From: Candidatus Pacearchaeota archaeon
GTDB taxonomy: Archaea > Nanoarchaeota > Nanoarchaeia > Pacearchaeales > GW2011-AR1
DNA: 63,368 bases
Direction: 5' to 3'
NCBI GenBank assembly: GCA_023228245.1
Contig: JALOBN010000010.1
Location: 1-63,368 of the forward strand
The notes under the pieces are model-generated. The model was given only the letters and a program-made list of their open reading frames with translations. It did no database searches and was not told where the DNA came from. Each line of letters begins with the position of its first letter. Within the stretch, counting starts at the first letter, position 1. Of the stretch, positions 57,097 to 63,368 are shown in pieces. Made by a program: the position numbers and the translations under genes.

Positions 57097-57618
57097 ATGC
57101 ACCGCTGCCGCAACTGCCTTGACCACGGCGAACTGTTAGTCCTTAACGACGCGGGTGTCTGTGAACCTTGCGCTCCTATCGTTGGCGCCAAGATAACCGC
57201 TGCCTGTGAGAAGGTCGAGCGGGCGATAGTGAGCATGGAGAACGCGGTATTTGACTACGAGGTTCAGCTTTGGTGGACCGCTGTCGAACGCGAGTGGACG
57301 TTTCTATCGCGCTGGCTGGACAAGCCGGTTGCCCGCTTCGGCGTGAACATCGAGCGGTTGATGATCGTCGCCACGGAGAAGCGATCGGCGGCATTCCGGC
57401 GGCTATTTGAGCGCGAGATTGAGGATGCCATGCGACCATGCGGAACGGGTAATGTGAAACTTGAGGTGGGGCATTTGGAAGTGGCGGCACGGATCGCGCG
57501 CCGCTTTGCGAGAATGAAAGGGGCTGAAGGTCTTGCGGATAGAGTCAAAGAAGTCGAGGCGGAAGTCGAGCGGCAGAAATCGCTGATACGCCTTGATGCC
57601 AAGAAGCGTTCGCACTAA
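57097..57618 (+). CDS. Cys-motif and coiled-coil protein before integrase, 173 aa
   Basis: The N-terminus has CRNCLDHGE … CEPC (residues 4-25), a possible zinc ribbon. A long, strongly charged coiled coil follows (residues 30-110 and 130-170). It ends 2 bases before the integrase start, so the two genes are co-translated and it may affect integration. It is not a known excisionase type. No family is recognised. Confidence 0.62.
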   Translation: MHRCRNCLDHGELLVLNDAGVCEPCAPIVGAKITAACEKVERAIVSMENAVFDYEVQLWWTAVEREWTFLSRWLDKPVARFGVNIERLMIVATEKRSAAFRRLFEREIEDAMRPCGTGNVKLEVGHLEVAARIARRFARMKGAEGLADRVKEVEAEVERQKSLIRLDAKKRSH

Positions 57619-57620
57619 CC

Positions 57621-58619
57621 ATGCACCTCTACCGCGAAAGAAACGGCACCTGGTATGCCGATATTTGGTATGGCAATCACCGCAAGCGTAAGAGCCTCCG
57701 GACCAAGTCCAAGTCGGTCGCCAACAAACGCCTGCAGGAACTCGCAGAGGAAGCCGACTGGAAAGACAACCGGCAGACCGCGAAGATCCCACCGGGTGAG
57801 TTTCTCGAAGACTACCGCCGCTACTGTGATCGCACGCGAACTCCAAAGACGGCACGCGCCAACGGTTGTAGGATCGGAATCCTGTCAACTTGGTTATCCG
57901 ACAAAGGGATTCAGCGGATAAGCGACATTGATCGGGTCGTCGTCAAAGACCTGCAGAACTATCTCTGGGCGCGCGGACTTAATAATTCCACGGTCAACCG
58001 CTATGTGAGTTTGCTCAAGTCGTCACTGACTTGGGCGGTCGAGACCGGCCTGCTGCTACAATCCCCCATAATTGGCGTTAGAAAGCTGCCAGAAGCCCGT
58101 GGCGAGAAGCGGAGGGTATTCACTCGGGCTGAGATGGACGCGCTTTACCTTGCCTGCCAGGACGTACAGTACGGGGCGTTTATCGAGCTGCTGAGCCTCA
58201 CCGGAGCCCGAATGGACGAACTCCGGCTGCTGGAATGGCGGAACGTCAGCCTTGACCGCCGGGAAATCACATTCGAAAGAACGAAATCACATTTAGCTCG
58301 CACGGTCCCGCTGAATGATCGGGGTATGGTGATCGTCAACGCGCTTAATCGAAACCCGAAGCGGTATGTTTTTGGCGCTTCAGCTCCGGCGTGGAACCCC
58401 AACGTCTGCGGTCAGCGATTTACGCGCATGGCCAGGCGGCTTGGCATCGCTGGGAGCCTGCACGACTTTCGATCAACCTTTGCCTCCCGGCTGCTCGATA
58501 AAGGGGTCAGTCCCAAGACGGTGCAATATCTTCTCGGCGACAAGACCGCCCGGATGGTCTTGGAAGTCTATGCCCAAGTGGTCCCGGACTCGGCAAGACG
58601 CGCCGTCGAGTCACTATAA
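57621..58619 (+). CDS. int: Tyrosine-family site-specific integrase
   Basis: It has an arm-binding N-terminus (RERNGTWYADIWY), a core-binding helical domain (about 60-155), and a catalytic domain. The catalytic domain includes LTGARMDEL (Arg 197), Lys 222 in the turn after FERTK, LHDFRST (His 281, Arg 284), LLGDKTARMVLEVYAQ with the nucleophile Tyr 317. In the last box an Asp stands where a His or Trp is usual. The gene ends 160 bases before an attP core in tRNA-Cys sequence, as expected. Confidence 0.95.
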   Translation: MHLYRERNGTWYADIWYGNHRKRKSLRTKSKSVANKRLQELAEEADWKDNRQTAKIPPGEFLEDYRRYCDRTRTPKTARANGCRIGILSTWLSDKGIQRISDIDRVVVKDLQNYLWARGLNNSTVNRYVSLLKSSLTWAVETGLLLQSPIIGVRKLPEARGEKRRVFTRAEMDALYLACQDVQYGAFIELLSLTGARMDELRLLEWRNVSLDRREITFERTKSHLARTVPLNDRGMVIVNALNRNPKRYVFGASAPAWNPNVCGQRFTRMARRLGIAGSLHDFRSTFASRLLDKGVSPKTVQYLLGDKTARMVLEVYAQVVPDSARRAVESL

Positions 58620-58621
58620 TC

Positions 58622-58642
58622 TCCGCCACATTTCCGCCACAT
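58622..58642. repeat. Direct repeats next to integrase stop (possible arm sites)
   Basis: TCCGCCACAT occurs at 58622-58631 and 58633-58642 (11 bp period), immediately after the integrase stop. Such tandem sites are common integrase arm-binding sites near attP. No binding data can be inferred from sequence. Confidence 0.6.
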
Positions 58643-58781
58643 GGTTTCATATTACGCGGGTTACATGTGCTGCACGGGATAATTCGGCAATACGGCAGAC
58701 CACACATGACAGTGGCATACAAGTCGCTGAATGACCGCAAATTATGCCTAAGTGATTGAAAGATAAAGGGTGAGAATTAAG

Positions 58782-58824
58782 AGGCGCCACCCGGATTTGA
58801 ACCGGGGTATAGAGGTTTTGCAGA
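58782..58824 (-). other. attP core: 3' half of tRNA-Cys
   Basis: Read on the minus strand this segment is the anticodon loop with GCA, the variable region, the T-arm (CCCCGGTTCAAATCCGGG) and the 3' acceptor strand of a tRNA-Cys, followed by T at the discriminator position, as expected for Cys. The upstream half does not form an anticodon or D arm, so the whole is not a working tRNA. It is the shared core of a temperate phage that inserts in a host tRNA-Cys gene and restores its 3' end. Confidence 0.82.
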
Positions 58825-58827
58825 ACA

Positions 58828-58863
58828 ATGCTACCGGTTGTGTAGCATGATGTTAAATAGCAT
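58828..58863. repeat. Inverted repeats beside the attP core
   Basis: ATGCTAC (58828-58834) and GTAGCAT (58842-58848) form a 7 bp hairpin with a 7-base loop, and TAGCAT recurs at 58858-58863. They occupy the place of the missing 5' half of the tRNA. They could bind excisionase, IHF or integrase. Confidence 0.6.
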
Positions 58864-58901
58864 TCTGCCAATTCAGCGCCGTTTTTGTCACATTATATAG
58901 C

Positions 58902-58933
58902 AAAAAACCCCGCGTCTCTGATGAAACGCGGGG
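58902..58933 (-). terminator. Intrinsic terminator at the end of the leftward lysis unit
   Basis: On the minus strand CCCCGCGT (from 58933 down) and its complement at 58908-58915 form an 8 bp GC stem with a 10-base loop. A run of six T follows (58902-58907). It lies 37 bases after the last gene of the leftward lysis cluster and protects the attP/integrase region from read-through. Confidence 0.88.
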
Positions 58934-58969
58934 CGGGCAAAAAAGGAACGAAACGCGGATGCGGAGATC

Positions 58970-59404
58970 TTATGTCGATTTGATGATTACCGGAAAGTCC
59001 AGGTGATCGACCCAGTCTTGTCCGAGTTTCAGGTTTAGCCACTCGATCAACTTGTCAATCAGCCAGCCGATGATCATGCCGTCGAATGGCTCCAGAAAGA
59101 ACGGCAGCTTGATGATTTCGTCGAGCAGTTCAACCAGCGCCTTTTTCTTCTCGCCGCCGGAAGCAACAGCGCCAGCATCGGCGCAGACCTTCTCGACGAC
59201 GATGCCGAGCGCTTTGATTAAGTCGACGGCCATGCCGGGGGCTTTGACGATGCTATCATCGAAACCTATCGGCTTACCGTCGGCGTTGAGTTTGAATGGA
59301 TTGAATTCGAGATTTCCTGCCTGTCCGGCTATTGTGCGGAGCTTGTCGACGTCGAAGTAATCGAAGATCTGCTGCTTGATTTGGCTGCTGTTGATTGTGC
59401 TCAT
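58970..59404 (-). CDS. Lysis-cassette protein of unknown role, 144 aa
   Basis: The product starts MSTINSSQIKQQIFDYFDV. It is helical, with a hydrophobic, possibly amphipathic C-terminal part (DEIIKLPFFLEPFDGMIIGWLIDKLIEWLNLK, residues about 90-125, as an interrupted membrane-binding segment). It overlaps the holin gene by 4 bases. The position suggests a spanin-like, antiholin or adaptor role; none is shown. It is the last gene before the terminator. Confidence 0.6.
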   Translation of the reverse strand: MSTINSSQIKQQIFDYFDVDKLRTIAGQAGNLEFNPFKLNADGKPIGFDDSIVKAPGMAVDLIKALGIVVEKVCADAGAVASGGEKKKALVELLDEIIKLPFFLEPFDGMIIGWLIDKLIEWLNLKLGQDWVDHLDFPVIIKST

Positions 59405-59763
59405 GACTCTTTTCCCTTAGTCTCGCAAGGGGTTTCTTGCGCTGTGTCGTTTGCTTTTGTCTTTGCTCTAAACCATTGGGCCATGCCTGCGGCGATGACT
59501 CCCCAGATTGCGGTAGCCCCAACTGCACAAATAACGCCGATCCTGATTCTGGTTACCGGCGTGACGTCACCGGGGATCAACCAGGCGAATATCTGTCCGA
59601 GCAGGACGGGGACCCCGAGCAGCCACCAACCCCTGATGTTGGCAATCTCCTGCTTGATCCACGCAGTGACGGCCATGATCAGAAACGACACGACCGTCAG
59701 GACAAGAGGCTGCATTCCGAATACGGCCGCAACCTGATTAGCGGAAACTTGTGTACTATCCAT
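59401..59763 (-). CDS. Holin, about three membrane segments, 120 aa
   Basis: Membrane segments appear at residues 16-33 (GMQPLVLTVVSFLIMAVT), 45-64 (GWWLLGVPVLLGQIFAWLIP) and 75-93 (IGVICAVGATAIWGVIAAG), followed by a charged C-terminus (RAKTKANDTAQ). The size, the charged tail and the place next to the endolysin fit a holin. It overlaps the gene downstream by 4 bases. Confidence 0.8.
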   Translation of the reverse strand: MDSTQVSANQVAAVFGMQPLVLTVVSFLIMAVTAWIKQEIANIRGWWLLGVPVLLGQIFAWLIPGDVTPVTRIRIGVICAVGATAIWGVIAAGMAQWFRAKTKANDTAQETPCETKGKES

Positions 59764-59781
59764 AATCTCTCCTTTGTTGAT

Positions 59782-60366
59782 TTAGCTTTTGGGCAGGAAC
59801 TCTATCAGCCGGAGTATCCAGCCGTTTTCGTTGTCTTCTTGTTCGGGGTCCTTCTCGGCCAGCTCAATGTGCCTATACCCCCGGATGAATATGATCGCAG
59901 CGACCACCGAATTAGCGCGAGCGATTGCTTTGTTGGCGGCCGCAATCGTCACCGGCCCGAGCTTGCCGTCGACCTCAAGGTCCGGCCAGGATTTCTCTTC
60001 ACGGTTCAGCACGTTCAGCGCCCGCTGTAAATAGATCGCTGCCGTCGTCTCGCCGCAAATGATCGCAGTATCGAAAACGATATCGGCGAGTTCCTGTGTT
60101 GGTAATGATTGGCAACGCAAGCGCCCCCAGAGTGCCCGATAGAAAGCCACAACCATTGAGTCGAGGACGGGGTCCATAGCCAACTGACGCGGGAAACCAG
60201 GTGACTCCTTGGCCTTGTCGATTATCGGCCAGCCGAGCCACTCCGGATTGTTTGGCCGTGAGATGCCCCTGTAGGTTTCGCCGCCGCGATCGGCAGATCT
60301 GTTTGACCAGCCGTCACCTTCTGCGCGGCCGGACTTACCGTTGGAGCTACTGAATTCAGCTGGCAT
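59782..60366 (-). CDS. Endolysin, GH108 muramidase with peptidoglycan-binding domain
   Basis: The N-terminal pattern RAEGDGWSNRSADRGGETYRG fits the GH108 family motif (E-G-G-Y-x-N-x-P-x-D-x-G-G-x-T-x-x-G); Glu 16 is the catalytic candidate. The next part has a helical muramidase core with MDPVLDSMVVAFY. The C-terminal 70 residues (ALNVLNREEKSWPDLEVDGKLGPVT) match a PG-binding-3 type domain. No signal peptide is present, so it depends on the holin for release. Length 194 is normal. Confidence 0.87.
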   Translation of the reverse strand: MPAEFSSSNGKSGRAEGDGWSNRSADRGGETYRGISRPNNPEWLGWPIIDKAKESPGFPRQLAMDPVLDSMVVAFYRALWGRLRCQSLPTQELADIVFDTAIICGETTAAIYLQRALNVLNREEKSWPDLEVDGKLGPVTIAAANKAIARANSVVAAIIFIRGYRHIELAEKDPEQEDNENGWILRLIEFLPKS

Positions 60367-60368
60367 GA

Positions 60369-60806
60369 CTACACCACCACTACCGTCGGATCAATCGTTG
60401 CAATCACCGTCGACACCAGGGTCGGCCGCACATAGATCGGTCGGATCATTTGGAGGTTAGTGATCTTCAACTTAATTTCTTCTGGATAGGTAATCGGGTT
60501 CGCGCCTGTAGTCACAATCTCGAAAGTGGCCAGGTGATATTCGAACTCGACGCCCGCCCCGGTGGAGAAAAACTGATTGTCTGCCGGTTCGAGTTGAAAG
60601 GCAAACTCGCCGGAACCATTGAAATAACTGCGGACATCGACCCAAGTGCGGTCATTGATGACCTGGCTTGTCCCGTAGATGCTAAGCGTCATCCTGGCCG
60701 TGGCAATGTTGGCGACGGGGATTGCGGTACCGTCTCCGTCTTTGAATACAAATTCAAGGGTCGCCGTAGCGCCCTCGTTGATCGGGGTTATTACTTCCAG
60801 TGGCAT
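60369..60806 (-). CDS. Beta-domain protein ending with a repeat unit, 145 aa
   Basis: Residues 1-120 form an Ig-like beta domain (EGATATLEFVFKDGDGTAIPV, resembling BppU-type baseplate upper-protein domains). The last 20 residues (RPTLVSTVIATIDPTVVVV) resemble one unit of the tandem repeat in the adjacent protein, suggesting it was cut from or added to the repeat array. It lies 3 bases from the repeat gene stop. Confidence 0.7.
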   Translation of the reverse strand: MPLEVITPINEGATATLEFVFKDGDGTAIPVANIATARMTLSIYGTSQVINDRTWVDVRSYFNGSGEFAFQLEPADNQFFSTGAGVEFEYHLATFEIVTTGANPITYPEEIKLKITNLQMIRPIYVRPTLVSTVIATIDPTVVVV

Positions 60807-60809
60807 AAT

Positions 60810-63368
60810 CTATCCTTTGATATCGAGGTCGGTTATCGATGCTTGCTTAATTGTGGCGCCACTGATCGTGTTTGTCTTAACAGTGACACTGGAGAATGAA
60901 CCCGTCTTGATGCTCGGTGACGTGAAGTGTGGCGAGGTAAAGGTCGGGTGCCAGAATGTAACAGCCGGGGCAACGGTAGCGCAGATCGCAATCACTGCTG
61001 ACGGTGCAATAGTCGCACTCGTTAGAATCAGAGCGGGATCAATTGATATAGATGTCAATGTCGCAGGGGTGGGCGTGGTGAAGATCGCATCCAACAGATA
61101 GCCCGGATCAATTGCGGCAGTGACCAGTCCTACCGGAGTCGGGGTGATGATCAGACCACCGAGAATGGCAGTCACTCCCACGGAACCGGCGATGAGCGTA
61201 GCTGGTGACGGCGTTATGGTCAGGTCGGTGAGTATTAACGTCGGGTCAGCAACGCTCGCAATCAAGCTGACTGGCGATGGCACAACCGTTATGCTCCCAG
61301 ACAGAACGACTGGATCGATTGCAAACGCGCGCAAGGTTGCGGCTGCCGGTGTTACGCCGATACTCCCCAATGCGATGCTTGGGGTGACGGTCGTACCGAT
61401 AGCAAACGCGGGCGCCGGAGCAATGGCTATCGACCCGACAAATACCGTCGGGGCGACGGATCCTATCACGAGCGATGTTGCGGACGGTGTGATCGCCAGA
61501 GACCCAGACATAACAGTTGGCGTGACTGAAGCGATTATCGCCGATGCGGCTGTTGGCGTCACTGCCAGACTCGCGAGTATAACCGTGAGAGTTTCGGTCG
61601 CCGTTATGCAAGAAACTGGTGTCGGAGTAATTGCATTCCATGCCGCTACGACCGTTGGCGCGATGGAGAGCGTAACGAGCGTTGAAGGGTCAGGAATGAT
61701 CGTCGCACTGCTCAGAGAGGAAATTGGCGCAACCATACCGGTCACCAAGGTTGCAACGCTCGGCGCGATGCTGAGACTACCCAAAATTGCTGTCGGCGTG
61801 ACCGAGGCAAATACGGCTGAAATAGAATCGGGGGTAATCGTTACAGAACTGCCAACTACAATGGCACCAGTAGAGACAGTTATCAGGGTTGCCGCCGAGG
61901 GCGTTATTGCAACTGACCCATGAACGGATGTTGGGGTGACGGCGGCAGCGACAAGAGAACCGGCTGTCGGGCTAATCGAGATACTGCCCAAAACTACCGT
62001 GCCATTTTCCGTTCCCGTAATGAGCGTTGCCGGACTCGGGGTGACCGATACCGACGAACCTAAGACGCTTGGCGGTATGGTTCCCGCTATGAGCGTGGCA
62101 GCGGATGGCGTGGCGGCTATACTGCCAAGAACTACTACTGGTGTGATCGACGCCACTACCGACGTAATTGTAATCGGGGTAATAGTCACGCCGACGACAG
62201 GATCAACCGAAGCGGTTATTAAGGAACTAACGAGTGGGGCGACAGCAATACCGACAACCGGATCGACAGAGGCGGCTATTGTGGTACTTGCGGTGGGGAT
62301 AACCTTTAATCCAACTATCGGCGCGATTGAGGCGGTTACCAGCGTCCCCTCAGTTGGAATAACTACCATGCCCCCAAGGATTGCGGTCGGATCAATTGTC
62401 GCGGCCACCAAGGTAAGTGCATCCGGATCAACCAGCACTGATGACATCGCTATGGCTGGCGCGGCAGTCGTAGTGACAACGGTGGCAGTTGGCAGCGTGA
62501 TTGCCACGCTACCAAGTGTGACCGCGGGATCAACCGATGACGTTATTAGGGTGCTTGCACTGGGGAGGACGCCCAAGACAATTGTCGGGCTGACCGATGC
62601 TGTCACCAACGAAGCTGTTGTCGGACTGACCGTAAATACGACCGCTGGTGTGGCAGAGACCGCTACCAGCGTTCCCGCACTCGGCGTTACTATAAGATTG
62701 ATCGCCGGAGTGACCGACGCCGTTACCAGTGATGCGGCTGTCGGGGTGATAACGAAGCTGCCCAAGATCATCGCCGGGTCAACCGCTGCCGCTATTGTTG
62801 AGACGGGCGTCGGCGTCACAATAGACCACCTGACGAATACTGCTGGGTCTACTGAAGCGGTCACAAGGGTCGCGGCATCCGGGGTAAGAGTTACCGCCGT
62901 CATCACCAACGTCGGGGTTACCGATGCTGTGACCAAAGTCGCGGCCGTCGGTGTCCCGCTATAAGCTAATGCAATGGCTGGATCAACAGTTGCGACTATC
63001 AATGTACTTGCAGTCGGTACAATGGCCAGACTACCAAGAATGGCAACCGGAGTCACCGTTGCCGCTATGCTCGTAACTGCGACAGGCGTGCAATAAAGAG
63101 ACATGAAGGCAATGCTCACGCACGTTGCCGGCGCTGGCGTTATTGTGAAACCAACTGTCGGAGTGACGGTAGTGGCTACCGCCGTCGCCGCTGCTGGAGT
63201 GCCACTATAAGCCCAAGCGACAGCCGGATCAATCGTCGCTACGATTAACGTTGCCGCTGCCGGCATTGTCGTGAAACCAGCGGTCGGCGCGACTGATGCC
63301 GCTATTAACGTTGCTGCTGCTGGGGTGATTTTAATGCTAACGGCTGGCGCGACTGATGCCGCTACCAG
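60810..63368 (-). CDS. Giant repetitive beta-repeat fibre-like protein (N-terminus beyond window)
   Basis: The frame is open without a stop from the window edge to 60810, at least 852 codons. It consists of about 35 degenerate repeats of about 20-24 residues with a core like ITPTAATLVTASVTPTVVLGS. It is almost free of charge and full of Val, Ile, Thr, Ala, Ser and Pro. The last 50 residues differ: repeated FTSP then KTGSFSSVTVKTNTISGATIKQ, like a fibre tip. The repeats may make a beta-solenoid or stacked sandwiches forming a long virion fibre. A recombining repeat array could change length. An internal ATG at 63266 is not the start. Confidence 0.75.
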   Translation of the reverse strand: MVAASVAPAVSIKITPAAATLIAASVAPTAGFTTMPAAATLIVATIDPAVAWAYSGTPAAATAVATTVTPTVGFTITPAPATCVSIAFMSLYCTPVAVTSIAATVTPVAILGSLAIVPTASTLIVATVDPAIALAYSGTPTAATLVTASVTPTLVMTAVTLTPDAATLVTASVDPAVFVRWSIVTPTPVSTIAAAVDPAMILGSFVITPTAASLVTASVTPAINLIVTPSAGTLVAVSATPAVVFTVSPTTASLVTASVSPTIVLGVLPSASTLITSSVDPAVTLGSVAITLPTATVVTTTAAPAIAMSSVLVDPDALTLVAATIDPTAILGGMVVIPTEGTLVTASIAPIVGLKVIPTASTTIAASVDPVVGIAVAPLVSSLITASVDPVVGVTITPITITSVVASITPVVVLGSIAATPSAATLIAGTIPPSVLGSSVSVTPSPATLITGTENGTVVLGSISISPTAGSLVAAAVTPTSVHGSVAITPSAATLITVSTGAIVVGSSVTITPDSISAVFASVTPTAILGSLSIAPSVATLVTGMVAPISSLSSATIIPDPSTLVTLSIAPTVVAAWNAITPTPVSCITATETLTVILASLAVTPTAASAIIASVTPTVMSGSLAITPSATSLVIGSVAPTVFVGSIAIAPAPAFAIGTTVTPSIALGSIGVTPAAATLRAFAIDPVVLSGSITVVPSPVSLIASVADPTLILTDLTITPSPATLIAGSVGVTAILGGLIITPTPVGLVTAAIDPGYLLDAIFTTPTPATLTSISIDPALILTSATIAPSAVIAICATVAPAVTFWHPTFTSPHFTSPSIKTGSFSSVTVKTNTISGATIKQASITDLDIKG

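Noticed and set aside
58782..58880. A complete tRNA-Cys gene
   Set aside because: The ends can pair (GGCGC with GCGCC) and the 3' half is perfect, but the anticodon stem has no 5' partner and there is no D arm. It is better read as an att core with phage arms.
61120..62964. Long plus-strand reading frames of 267 and 342 codons
   Set aside because: They are antisense to the tandem repeat protein. The periodic sequence keeps several frames open. They lack ribosome sites and gene context.
60810..63368. CRISPR array or tandem DNA repeat
   Set aside because: The periodicity is at protein level; DNA units vary in sequence and length, with no constant repeat and spacer.

Overview
The window looks like the nearly complete genome of a temperate, contractile-tailed (myovirus-type) bacteriophage, apparently in its circular, non-integrated form. 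The host cannot be named from the sequence. A phage lipoprotein with a lipobox and tail-operon proteins with Sec signal peptides suggest a diderm bacterium. The style of the 1195-residue secreted beta-helix protein recalls FCB-group phyla, but that is only an impression. An attachment-site core matching the 3' half of a tRNA-Cys lies beside the integrase and has phage genes on both sides, so it reads as attP rather than attL or attR.

Layout. (1) 55.2-58.6 kb, plus strand: lysogeny module with a CI-type repressor, four accessory genes of unknown role (two membrane proteins, one Cys/coiled-coil protein, one small acidic protein) and a tyrosine integrase, followed by putative arm sites and the attP core. 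(2) 55.25 down to about 32.5 kb, minus strand: one long leftward early/middle unit from a near-consensus sigma70 promoter (TTGACA, 17 bp, TATTAT) with phased A-tracts. It encodes a helix-turn-helix protein, a possible annealing protein, an SbcD/SbcC (Mre11/Rad50) pair, a DnaD-like protein and DnaB helicase, two HNH nucleases, an ASCH protein, a RusA resolvase, a lipoprotein, a NusG/RfaH-like elongation factor, a glycosyltransferase, a ParB-like protein and a HerA-like ATPase. Many small coupled ORFs lie between them. (3) 32.3 down to 1, minus strand: packaging (TerS, TerL), an NlpC/P60-like enzyme, portal, MuF-like protein, a ParB-methyltransferase fusion, XkdF-like protease-scaffold, HK97 capsid, connectors, sheath, two gp19-type tube proteins, a frameshifted tail chaperone, tape measure, baseplate (Afp7-like N-domain, LysM, gpD, gpV, gp25, gpJ, gpI) and fibre-like proteins. 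(4) 63.4 down to 58.97 kb, minus strand: a giant repetitive fibre-like protein (cut by the window edge), an Ig-like protein, GH108 endolysin, holin and a small protein, ended by a strong intrinsic terminator next to attP.

How it works together: the repressor and integrase face away from a single powerful leftward promoter. Replication and recombination genes come first, then the phage NusG paralogue about 13 kb downstream, then packaging and morphogenesis. A dedicated NusG paralogue suits a virus that transcribes more than 50 kb in one direction with few visible promoters. GC-rich hairpins sit in several leftward leaders, including one directly upstream of the nusG-like gene. The tail has features shared with extracellular contractile injection systems, such as a second tube-like protein and separate Afp7-like and LysM parts.

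Main points for follow-up: the NusG paralogue with leader hairpins, the lysogeny-module accessory genes, the Sec-signal beta-helix protein in the tail operon, the internally deleted methyltransferase, the -1 frameshift in the tail chaperone, the leaderless early transcript, and the degenerate repeat fibre whose missing start may join the partial gene at the left edge.
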